Positions 53,599 through 61,068 of a stretch of DNA of 64,000 nt are shown here, one piece after another; positions within the stretch are counted from its first letter, which is position 1, and the number at the start of each line of letters is the position of its first letter. Both the position numbers and the translations under genes were made by a program. This DNA comes from an uncultured Saprospiraceae bacterium (GTDB lineage: Bacteria; Bacteroidota; Bacteroidia; Chitinophagales; Saprospiraceae). The stretch is taken from NCBI GenBank assembly GCA_937980645.1, contig CALJPQ010000030.1, forward strand, positions 1 to 64,000, read 5' to 3'. The notes beneath the pieces were generated by a model that did no database searches, was not told the DNA's origin, and saw only the letters and a program-made list of their open reading frames with translations.

Positions 53599-53805
53599 TT
53601 AGGCGGGAGCTTTCACGAAGAAAGCCAACACCATGGCAACCAACGCAGCGCCTTCTACTAAGGCAGCCGTCAGAATCATGCTGGCGCGGATGTCGCCCAC
53701 AGCCTCGGGCTGACGAGCGATGGACTCCATGGCCTTGCCACCAATCTGACCAATACCAATGCCGGCTCCAATTACGGCGATGCCGGCGCCAATTGCTGCA
53801 TACAT
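53599..53805 (-). CDS. atpE: ATP synthase subunit c
   Basis: Subunit c forms the membrane rotor ring. The 68-aa hairpin protein has helix 1 with the glycine-rich GAGIAVIGAGIGIGQIGGKA, the loop ARQPEA and helix 2 with the ion-binding Glu in ALVEGAALVAMV. The position that is Gln in Na+-type rings reads Ile, and Glu is followed by Gly-Ala-Ala rather than Ser-Thr, so the ring is predicted to use protons. It lies between atpB and the hairpin before atpF. Confidence 0.97.
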   Translation of the reverse strand: MYAAIGAGIAVIGAGIGIGQIGGKAMESIARQPEAVGDIRASMILTAALVEGAALVAMVLAFFVKAPA

Positions 53806-53840
53806 GCGGTAAAACTATTTAATAGATGAATAATTTGCCA

Positions 53841-55133
53841 TCAATGGTGATGCGGTTCTTCAACGGCCGTACCGATGTAAACCGCTGACAACATGGTGAA
53901 AATGAATGCCTGAAGGAAGGCCACCAGCAGTTCGAGCGTCATCATGAAAAGCGTCATCGGCACCGAAGCCAGAATGCCGGAGATGGAACCGCTCAGGCTT
54001 TCTCCGCCTTTGCCAAAAATGAAGATAAGCCCCACGAAGCTCACAATCACGATGTGCCCTGCTGTAATGTTGGCAAACAAACGGAGCAGCAAAGTGAAGG
54101 GGCGCAAGAACAAGCCCAGAATTTCGATGGGTGTCAGTATTAAAATTTTGAGCACTGCGGGCACACCGGGCATCCAAAGCGTGTGCTCCCAGAAGTGCTT
54201 ATTGGCGCTGAGCGTCGAAATCAGAAAGGTAAACACCGCCAGCACCAGCGTAACCGAAATGTTGCCCGTAACGTTGGCACCGCCCGGGAAGATGGGTATC
54301 TGACCTATCAGGTTGAGACCCAGAATAAAAAAGAAGATAGCCAGCAAGTAGGGCAGGTACTTTTCGTATTTCGGGCCAATGTTGGGCTTGGCCACCTCGT
54401 CACGGATGAAAACAATGAACGGCTCCAAGAAATTTTGAAGACCCTTGGGTGCCTGCCCCTGGCGCTTCACTGCAGAGCGCGCCGCTGCACGCAAAAGCAA
54501 AAACAGCAGCAGCGCCGTCAGCAGCATTGTAAATACGTTGCGCGTAATAGAGAAATCGTAAAACGACGTGATGCCGCCGCCCATGAGGCCACCGTCAAAG
54601 GTTGTTTTGGCGTCCAACGGCTCGCATTGCCCATTGATAATAGCGTAGTAAGCCGTCTTTTTCTTGCCGTCGGGAGTTTCTATCTCTTTGTGCGTGTAGT
54701 CGCTTATCGGGAACGAACCTTGTGCGTACTGCGGATTGGTCAGGCGCATAATGTTGCCGTGCACCAATACGTAACCGTCCTGAGAGCGCGTGCCGTTGCC
54801 GTGATGGTGGGCGTCGAAGGCAGCTGTTGTGGTGAATTTCCACCCATAGCCCGGAGCGTAAAGAATACACGGTAGGTGCACGTAAAGGTCGCCGACGATG
54901 TGGATAGCGTTGGCGTCGGCAATGTGGTGCAGGGCGGCCTCTCCGGCGTCAAAGGGGCGCTCTTCGTTGACCGAATGGCCGCAGTCAGCATGGTGCGCGC
55001 CGTCGTGCTCTTGTTGCACATGAGCAACGCCTTTGTCGTGTTGATGGTGCGAGTGATGCTCCTCTTGTGCCAGCGCGCTGATACTTAATGCACTAAAAAC
55101 CAGAACAATCCAAAAGGGACGAAAAAACATCAT
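53841..55133 (-). CDS. atpB: ATP synthase subunit a with secreted His-rich N-terminal extension
   Basis: Subunit a carries the proton half-channels. The 430-aa protein has a signal peptide (FFRPFWIVLVFSALSISALAQ), then a His-rich stretch with about 12 His in some 40 residues (EEHHSHHQHDKG, HDGAHHADCGH), then a periplasmic domain, and from about residue 200 the membrane core with LGLNLIGQIP and the conserved Arg in FLRPFTLLLRLFANITAGH. The extension makes it well longer than proteobacterial subunit a; long forms are known in Bacteroidota. The start at 55133 (or 55130) is fixed by the signal peptide and by a TAnnTTTG promoter at 55169-55176. It heads the operon. Confidence 0.95.
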   Translation of the reverse strand: MMFFRPFWIVLVFSALSISALAQEEHHSHHQHDKGVAHVQQEHDGAHHADCGHSVNEERPFDAGEAALHHIADANAIHIVGDLYVHLPCILYAPGYGWKFTTTAAFDAHHHGNGTRSQDGYVLVHGNIMRLTNPQYAQGSFPISDYTHKEIETPDGKKKTAYYAIINGQCEPLDAKTTFDGGLMGGGITSFYDFSITRNVFTMLLTALLLFLLLRAAARSAVKRQGQAPKGLQNFLEPFIVFIRDEVAKPNIGPKYEKYLPYLLAIFFFILGLNLIGQIPIFPGGANVTGNISVTLVLAVFTFLISTLSANKHFWEHTLWMPGVPAVLKILILTPIEILGLFLRPFTLLLRLFANITAGHIVIVSFVGLIFIFGKGGESLSGSISGILASVPMTLFMMTLELLVAFLQAFIFTMLSAVYIGTAVEEPHHH

Positions 55134-55168
55134 ATTTGTCTGGGAGAAGGCTCCGATAAAATCGGCGG

Positions 55169-55176
55169 CAAAAGTA
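55169..55176 (-). promoter_or_regulatory. ATP synthase operon promoter -7 element (TACTTTTG)
   Basis: Exact TAnnTTTG match 36 bp upstream of the atpB ATG. A longer frame beginning at 55220 would place the promoter inside the gene, so this supports the start at 55133. Confidence 0.7.
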
Positions 55177-55414
55177 CAACGGCGTTTTGGTTTCAAAAAC
55201 CGCGCAGATTTATTTTTCAAAAAATAATGAGGAAAGTTCAGTCTCCGCGCTTTTCATCCGAAATTATATTCGGAGTGTCTGGCCTGATGTTTGGCTTTGG
55301 CCGAGCTGCAGTGCCCGAAAGGTTTGTTAAAAAAAAGGTTAAGCGGGTATTCCGGTGTAATCGGCTAAGCGTCTGTGCGTCTATGAGGTGTTTCACCAAA
55401 ATATGCGTTTCATT

Positions 55415-55852
55415 ATGACAAAGAAAAGTTTCTGGATAACAGCCTTCGCCCTTTTGCTGGCGTGGGCGGTCAGCGCACAGGCGGACCGACGCCCTGGTGC
55501 TGATGGGCAGAAAGAGCGCGCTGAACAACGTCGGGAGGGGGATGTCCGTCAGCATGCTGAAGACAAATCGGATGGCGCCGCTTTCAGCGGTCGTGGGCGC
55601 GGTGGCGACAAAAACCTCCGAGACCGGGACAAAGACCAGCACAAGGGCAAAAGCAAAAAGAGCCATAAGACCCACAAAAAGCACGAAGGCCATCACCGCG
55701 AAGGCCGCCGAGCCGATGATGGCACCGCGCCAGCCCCACAAATCCGCCCAGGCGCAAATGGCGGGAACGAACCTGCCCCAGCACCCCAGCGCCGACCCGG
55801 CGAACGCCCGACCTCCGGAGCAGAACCAAAGAGCACGCCCAGAAGACAATAG
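55415..55852 (+). CDS. Secreted low-complexity charged protein, unknown function
   Basis: The 145-aa product has a signal peptide (SFWITAFALLLAWAVSAQ) and a mature part almost entirely of Arg, Lys, Asp, Glu, His, Gly and Pro, including a KGKSKKSHKTHKKHEGHHREG basic/His run of moderate length and Pro-rich repeats (APAPQIRPGANGGNEP, APAPQRRPGE). It is predicted to be intrinsically disordered, and no family was recognised. An in-frame ATG at 55403 is also possible. A strong bidirectional terminator follows. Periplasmic metal or polyanion binding is possible but not shown. Confidence 0.6.
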   Translation: MTKKSFWITAFALLLAWAVSAQADRRPGADGQKERAEQRREGDVRQHAEDKSDGAAFSGRGRGGDKNLRDRDKDQHKGKSKKSHKTHKKHEGHHREGRRADDGTAPAPQIRPGANGGNEPAPAPQRRPGERPTSGAEPKSTPRRQ

Positions 55853-55882
55853 TGCTCAGCCCTGCACTTCGGACATTTTAAA

Positions 55883-55912
55883 AACAGGTAGGCCACGCAA
55901 GTGGGCTGCCTG
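55883..55912. terminator. Bidirectional terminator between convergent genes
   Basis: acaggtaggccac pairs with gtgggctgcctgt around gcaa, with T8 on the plus side and A4 on the minus side. It ends the charged secreted protein gene and the CNNM/CorC-type gene. Confidence 0.88.
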
Positions 55913-55924
55913 TTTTTTTTATCT

Positions 55925-57223
55925 TCATACAGCCTCTGCGATCCGCCGCCGAACCTCTACTACTTCGGGACTGGTCTTATACATTTTCAGTACGGTTACC
56001 TCATAAGCGCCTACGGGTATGACACTGCCCTCTTCCGGAATGCTGTCTAACACCTTGAGCAGCAGGCCAGCCAGGGTGTCGTAATCATCGTCCAGTGGAA
56101 AAGGTTGGGGCAAATGCTCATTAATGCGCTCCAAATTGGTTTGCGCCAGCACGCGCCAGGTGTGCTCCCCGGTGCTGACAACTGGAGGTTGTTCCTGATC
56201 GTATTCATCCTGAATTTCACCCACTAACTCCTCTAAGATATCCTCCATGGTAACGATGCCTGCCGTGCCGCCAAACTCGTTGGTAACGACGGCTAGCTGC
56301 AAGCGGTCGCGCTGAAATTGGCGCAGCAGCTGGACGATTTTTTTGTTCGGATGTGTGTACAGCACCGGGCGCATGAGGTCGCGCAGCGTTTTATCGGACT
56401 GCTCCACCTGGGCGACCAGCAGGTCTTTGGTATGCACAAAGCCCACTATCTGGTCTAAAGTGTCCTCATAAACCGGATACCGGGAGTAGCCCTCGCGCAG
56501 GGCGAACGGAACGGCTTCCGATAGCGGTGTCTCGATTCGCATGCCGACGACCTGAGTGCGCGGGGTCATAATGTGCTTAACCAGGCGCTCGTCAAAGGTG
56601 AAAACGTTGTGGATCAGCTCGCGCTCCGAGGCTTGAATAGCTCCACTCTCCGCACTTTCGGAGATAATCAGCTTGAGCTCCTCTTCAGAGTGTGCTTCCG
56701 AATGCCCTACCAATCGGATGCCCATGGCGCGCAGGAGCAAGTTGGCCAGCCCGTTGAGCAGCCAGATGAAAGGTCGAAACAGGTAGTAAAAAAATTTAAG
56801 CGGCAGGGCTACCCACAGGGTTGTGCGCGTCGGATATCGGATGGCCATAGACTTGGGTGCCAGCTCGCCAAAAACGATGTGCAAGACTGTGATAGTGGCG
56901 AAAGCCACGGGCAATGCAATGCGGTGCGCCACAGCGGGGTCAGGCTCCAGGCCCAGCCCGCTCATCACGCTCAGAATGATGGCACCTACGACAGGCTCGC
57001 CAATCCAGCCCAAGCCCAAACTGGCCAAAGTGATACCTAACTGGGTCGCCGCCAGGTAGCTGTCCAGGTGATGAATAACGCTCTCAGCCACACGGGCCAC
57101 GGCGCTGCTGCCGGCGCGCATCTGAATTTGGGAGGCGCGCACTTTGACAATGGCAAATTCTGCGGCCACAAAGAAACCGTTCAGGAAGACCAGAAATGCC
57201 GTGAGTAACAGGTCAGAAATCAT
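55925..57223 (-). CDS. Hemolysin/CorC family membrane protein (CNNM-type transporter or regulator)
   Basis: The 432-aa protein has an N-terminal DUF21/CNNM membrane domain (residues 1-190: LTAFLVFLNGFFVAAEFAIVK, YLAATQLGITLASLGLGWIGEP, FGELAPKSMAIRYP), two CBS motifs (about 215-330, with GYSRYPVYEDTLDQIVGFVHTKDLL) and a C-terminal CorC/HlyC domain (about 345-430, with LDDDYDTLAGLLL). Relatives are linked to Mg2+ (and sometimes Na+) transport. It resides in the inner membrane. A TAnnTTTG promoter lies at 57257-57264. Confidence 0.92.
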   Translation of the reverse strand: MISDLLLTAFLVFLNGFFVAAEFAIVKVRASQIQMRAGSSAVARVAESVIHHLDSYLAATQLGITLASLGLGWIGEPVVGAIILSVMSGLGLEPDPAVAHRIALPVAFATITVLHIVFGELAPKSMAIRYPTRTTLWVALPLKFFYYLFRPFIWLLNGLANLLLRAMGIRLVGHSEAHSEEELKLIISESAESGAIQASERELIHNVFTFDERLVKHIMTPRTQVVGMRIETPLSEAVPFALREGYSRYPVYEDTLDQIVGFVHTKDLLVAQVEQSDKTLRDLMRPVLYTHPNKKIVQLLRQFQRDRLQLAVVTNEFGGTAGIVTMEDILEELVGEIQDEYDQEQPPVVSTGEHTWRVLAQTNLERINEHLPQPFPLDDDYDTLAGLLLKVLDSIPEEGSVIPVGAYEVTVLKMYKTSPEVVEVRRRIAEAV

Positions 57224-57256
57224 GGTTTTTCGGCCCTAAGGCCTTTTTGTTTCAAG

Positions 57257-57264
57257 CAAATATA
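57257..57264 (-). promoter_or_regulatory. CNNM/CorC-type gene promoter -7 element (TATATTTG)
   Basis: Exact TAnnTTTG match 34 bp upstream of the ATG at 57223. Confidence 0.65.
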
Positions 57265-57298
57265 ATCGGTTGTCTGCTGGTAGGAACATTGAGGTGCT

Positions 57299-57931
57299 CT
57301 AATACGGGATGCGCCGCAACAGCACGCAGAATTGCCCGCTGTCCACATGCAGCATAGGCCCTGCACCGCTGAGAAGCACTCCGGAAAAAACACCTTTAAT
57401 CGTATCGTTCTGGAACGACAGCACCCGCACGGTCAGGTCGTTACTGACCTCGTTGGTAACGCCGGTGTAGTTGAACGAGTCCAATTGGCTGAACTCCACA
57501 CCGCCCCATGAGAAGTCCTTAAAATGCGCACGGGCATAGGCCGGCCGGTAGGGGAAAGAGTCTGCGCTTTCGTGAAATTCAAAGCCCAGCGCCAGGCCAT
57601 AAAGCGGCTGAATGGGGTGGTCTTGCCGGATGATTTCGACGTATCGGCGCACAGGGCTGTACCAGTTGCTCAACGTGTCCAATCGGGCGCGGCTGGTGCG
57701 GGCGGCATAGGCTGGCGCTTGCGGGTCGCGTCCCAACGGATGCAGCAGACTCAGATACTGGCCGCGCACGCTAAAATGCAGCCCACCGCAGCCTGATGGA
57801 GTGCCCATTAGCTTCAGCAAATGGTGGCCGCCTGCCCACAGGCAGCTCAGCGCCAGCCCTGTCAGCAGGGCACGTTTCCAAAAGCCGGGGCTACTCGGAG
57901 GGTTATCGGTCGAAGCAGGAGCGTCTGCCAT
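57299..57931 (-). CDS. Membrane-anchored protein, unknown function
   Basis: The 210-aa protein has a charged/Pro-rich N-terminus, one membrane segment (ALLTGLALSCLWAGGHHLL, residues about 21-39) and a periplasmic or cytosolic domain of about 165 residues with beta pattern (LHVDSGQFCVLLRRIPY end; YGLALGFEFHESADSFPY centre). No family was recognised. It starts eight bases downstream of valS on the same strand and is probably co-transcribed with it. Confidence 0.6.
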   Translation of the reverse strand: MADAPASTDNPPSSPGFWKRALLTGLALSCLWAGGHHLLKLMGTPSGCGGLHFSVRGQYLSLLHPLGRDPQAPAYAARTSRARLDTLSNWYSPVRRYVEIIRQDHPIQPLYGLALGFEFHESADSFPYRPAYARAHFKDFSWGGVEFSQLDSFNYTGVTNEVSNDLTVRVLSFQNDTIKGVFSGVLLSGAGPMLHVDSGQFCVLLRRIPY

Positions 57932-57939
57932 AGGGGGAC

Positions 57940-60621
57940 TTATGCAGGCAGCTTGGCCAGTGTCTCTTCCAAAATATGAATGCGCGCCAGCGCGTCGGCG
58001 CGCTTCTTGCGCTCATTTTCTACCACTGCCGGCGGCGCTGAAGTAACGAAGCGCTCGTTGGCTAATTTGGCTTCTATGGACTTCAGGAAACCCTGCTGAT
58101 ACGCTAATTCTTGCTCCAATTTGGCGCGCTCGGCCTGGTAGTCCACCTGCTGGTGAATTTCTACGAAGTACTTCTCCGTGCCGCTGAGGAAGGACTTGGC
58201 TCCCGCAGGCTCGGTGTCGGTGCGCTCCAGTTGAGACAGTACGGCCAATTTGCAGGCTATCTCTGTCAGTCCTTTGCGGTCAAACAGCGCCTGTGCTGAA
58301 GGGCTGTTTTCCACCCAGACCGTCAGGGCTTCGCGCGGCTTGATCTGGTAGTCGTTGCGCACCTCGCGAATGCGTGTAACCAGGGCCTTAACGGCTTCGA
58401 CCTGCTCGATGAGCGTCGGGTCAAAGGCGGATGCCTTGGGGTAATGCTGTACCATGCAGTCCTGACCGGGCGCCCGTTCGCGCAGGCGATGCCAGATTTC
58501 TTCGGTGATGAAGGGCATGAACGGGTGCAAGGCAATCATCAGGTCGCTAAACAGGTCGAGCGTGGCTTCGTACGTTGCCCGATCCAGCGGTTTGTCGAAG
58601 CCGGGCTTGATGATCTCTAAGTACCACGAGCAAAAGTCGTCCCAGATGAAACTGTATAGCGTCAGCAGCGCTTCGCTAAGGCGGAAGCTGGTGAAATCTT
58701 CTTCTACGGATTTCAGCACCTGGCTGAGCTTCGTGCGCATCCATTCAACAGCCAGCGCATTGCGGCGCGCGGCGGCTTCGTTTTCGGGCATTTCGGCAAT
58801 TTGCCAGCCCTTCACTAAGCGCAGAGCATTCCAGAGTTTATTGCAGAAGTTGCGCCCGTTTTCGCAAAGTTTTTCATCGAAAAGGATGTCGTTGCCTGCA
58901 GCAGCGCTCGACATCAGGCCGTAGCGCACGCCGTCGGCGCCGTAGTCATCTAAGAGTTTGAGGGCATCGGGCGAATTGCCCAGGGATTTGGACATTTTGC
59001 GGCGCAGCTTGTCGCGCACCATGCCGGTGAAATAGACGGCGTGGAACGGCTTTTCGCCGCGGAATTCGTAGCCGGCCATGATCATGCGGGCTACCCAGAA
59101 GAAGATGATGTCCCAGCCGGTAACCAGCACGGAGGTAGGGTAGTAGTAGCGGATTTCGCCGTCGGGTTTTCGGAAACCGTCAAAAACGCTGATGGGCCAC
59201 AGCCAGGAGGAGGCCCAAGTGTCGAGTACGTCTTCGTCCTGGCGTAAGTCATCGAGCGTCAGGTGCGGGTTGCCAGTGATTTGGCGTGCCTGTTCGAGCG
59301 CTCCTTCGGCGGTCATGGCTACGAAGACGTGGGTTTCCTCGTTAAGCGGTTCTGAGCGCAGGTACCAGGCCGGGATGCGCTGCCCCCACCACAGTTGGCG
59401 CGAGATGCACCAGTCACGCAGGTTTTCCATCCAGGTTCGGTAGAGGTTTTGAAAGTTTTCCGGATAGAAGCGTACCTCGCGGTCGAGCACGGCCTTTAGC
59501 GCCGGGGCGCCCAATTCGCTCATGCGCACGAACCACTGCAGCGACAGCTTCGGCTCCACCACGGCGTTGGTGCGTTCGGAGCGTCCGATGTTGGTGGTGT
59601 AATCTTCCAATTTGACCAGATAGCTGCCCTCTTCGAGTAGGCCCTTCATGCGTTTGCGGGCCTCAAAGCGGTCCAGACCCACTAAAGGCGCGTACTCGCA
59701 GCGTTCGTTCAACCTGCCGTCGTCGGTCAGAATGTCGAGCATGGGCAGCTGGTGTCGCTGCCCGATTTCGTAGTCGTTTGGGTCGTGTGCAGGCGTTATT
59801 TTGAGGGCGCCGGTGCCAAACTCCATATCCACATATTCATCGGCAATAACCGGTATGGGCCGCTCGATAAGCGGGATGCGCACGCTTTTGCCGATAAGAT
59901 GCTGATAGCGAGCGTCTTTCGGATTAACGGCTACGGCCACATCAGCAAAAATGGTCTCCGGTCGTTGCGTGGCGATGACGATGCCCTCGCCCGCGCTTGC
60001 ATCTGTAATCGGATATTTAATATGGTACAGTTGTGAGGTTTCCGTGTGGTAAATGACCTCTTCGTTTGAGAGCACCGTTTTAGCCTCCGGGTCCCAGTTG
60101 ACCATTCGCAGGCCGCGGTAAAGCTTGCCTTTGCGATACAGGTCCACAAACACGTGGATGCAGTCCTCGTAGTAGCCCTTATCCATCGTGAAGGCCGTGC
60201 GCGACCAATCGCAGGAGGCACCCAGCCGGCGAAGTTGTTGCAAGATAATGCCGCCGTATTTGTCTTTCCACTGATAGGCGTATTCCATAAACTGCTCGCG
60301 CGTCAGGTCGGCTTTGCGCAGTTTCTTTTCATCGCGCAGCCAGCGCACCACCTTAGCTTCCGTAGCGATGGAGGCGTGGTCGGTGCCGGGTACCCAGCAG
60401 GCGTTCTTGCCGTCTAAGCGCGCTTTGCGGATGAGGATGTCCTGAATGGTGTTGTTGAGCATGTGCCCCATGTGGAGTACACCTGTAACGTTGGGCGGCG
60501 GAATGACAATCGTAAACGGCTCGCGCTCATCCGGTACGGAGCGGAAGTAGCCACAGCGCTCCCAGTGTTCGTACCAGCGCGTTTCCACTTCAGCGTGGGA
60601 ATATCGGGTAGCAAGGTCCAT
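57940..60621 (-). CDS. valS: Valyl-tRNA synthetase
   Basis: ValRS charges tRNA-Val and edits misactivated threonine. The 893-aa class I enzyme has HMGH at residues 50-53 (IPPPNVTGVLHMGH), the editing (CP1) domain, KMSKS starting at Lys542 (RRKMSKSLGNSPDALKLLDDYGADGVRYGLM), an anticodon-binding helical domain and a C-terminal coiled coil (about 825-893, REVEYQAERAKLEQELAYQ-like). The start MDLATRYSHAEVE at 60621 fits. A TAnnTTTG promoter lies 30 bp upstream. Confidence 0.97.
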   Translation of the reverse strand: MDLATRYSHAEVETRWYEHWERCGYFRSVPDEREPFTIVIPPPNVTGVLHMGHMLNNTIQDILIRKARLDGKNACWVPGTDHASIATEAKVVRWLRDEKKLRKADLTREQFMEYAYQWKDKYGGIILQQLRRLGASCDWSRTAFTMDKGYYEDCIHVFVDLYRKGKLYRGLRMVNWDPEAKTVLSNEEVIYHTETSQLYHIKYPITDASAGEGIVIATQRPETIFADVAVAVNPKDARYQHLIGKSVRIPLIERPIPVIADEYVDMEFGTGALKITPAHDPNDYEIGQRHQLPMLDILTDDGRLNERCEYAPLVGLDRFEARKRMKGLLEEGSYLVKLEDYTTNIGRSERTNAVVEPKLSLQWFVRMSELGAPALKAVLDREVRFYPENFQNLYRTWMENLRDWCISRQLWWGQRIPAWYLRSEPLNEETHVFVAMTAEGALEQARQITGNPHLTLDDLRQDEDVLDTWASSWLWPISVFDGFRKPDGEIRYYYPTSVLVTGWDIIFFWVARMIMAGYEFRGEKPFHAVYFTGMVRDKLRRKMSKSLGNSPDALKLLDDYGADGVRYGLMSSAAAGNDILFDEKLCENGRNFCNKLWNALRLVKGWQIAEMPENEAAARRNALAVEWMRTKLSQVLKSVEEDFTSFRLSEALLTLYSFIWDDFCSWYLEIIKPGFDKPLDRATYEATLDLFSDLMIALHPFMPFITEEIWHRLRERAPGQDCMVQHYPKASAFDPTLIEQVEAVKALVTRIREVRNDYQIKPREALTVWVENSPSAQALFDRKGLTEIACKLAVLSQLERTDTEPAGAKSFLSGTEKYFVEIHQQVDYQAERAKLEQELAYQQGFLKSIEAKLANERFVTSAPPAVVENERKKRADALARIHILEETLAKLPA

Positions 60622-60650
60622 GGTGCCAGTTGTCTTTCAAAAAGCAGCCG

Positions 60651-60658
60651 CAAAGGTA
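60651..60658 (-). promoter_or_regulatory. valS promoter -7 element (TACCTTTG)
   Basis: Exact TAnnTTTG match 30 bp upstream of the valS ATG. Confidence 0.7.
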
Positions 60659-60759
60659 GGCCCAGAAAATGGTTTGAAAAAAGAGCGCTATTCTCAGAAA
60701 TAAACTGCACCTTTGTGCCGAGCATATTGCTCAGTATCATTTTTCAAATTTTTTTACCA

Positions 60760-60951
60760 ATGCACACTGGCAAAGTAAAGTTTTTCAACGAAACCAAAGG
60801 TTTTGGTTTCATCGTTGACTCCGCAACGGGCGAAGACGTTTTCGTTCACGTTAGCGGTCTCATTGACAACATCCGCGAAGGCGACACCGTTACCTTTGAC
60901 CTCCAACGCGGAAAAAAAGGCATGAACGCAGTAAATGTCAAACTGGCCTGA
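60760..60951 (+). CDS. Cold-shock domain protein
   Basis: The 63-aa OB-fold protein has both RNA-binding motifs: RNP1 KGFGFI (in NETKGFGFIVD) and RNP2 VFVHV (in GEDVFVHVSGL). It binds single-stranded RNA or DNA as a chaperone, often under cold or growth-transition stress. It is divergent from valS, with a CACCTTTG near-promoter about 45 bp upstream of the ATG at 60760. A strong terminator follows at 60990-61013. Confidence 0.93.
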   Translation: MHTGKVKFFNETKGFGFIVDSATGEDVFVHVSGLIDNIREGDTVTFDLQRGKKGMNAVNVKLA

Positions 60952-60989
60952 TGCGGCACTGAGACATTTGAAAGGAATACATGCATGCG

Positions 60990-61013
60990 CCCTCGCCGTC
61001 GTCACGGCGAGGG
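60990..61013 (+). terminator. Terminator of the cold-shock gene
   Basis: A perfect 10-bp stem (ccctcgccgt against acggcgaggg) with loop cgtc is followed by TTTTTTATTTTT. It ends transcription before recQ. Confidence 0.93.
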
Positions 61014-61068
61014 TTTTTTATTTTTGCCTCGTACCCGCCAAACTTGTTTGGGCCCCTCCCCGTCAGTT

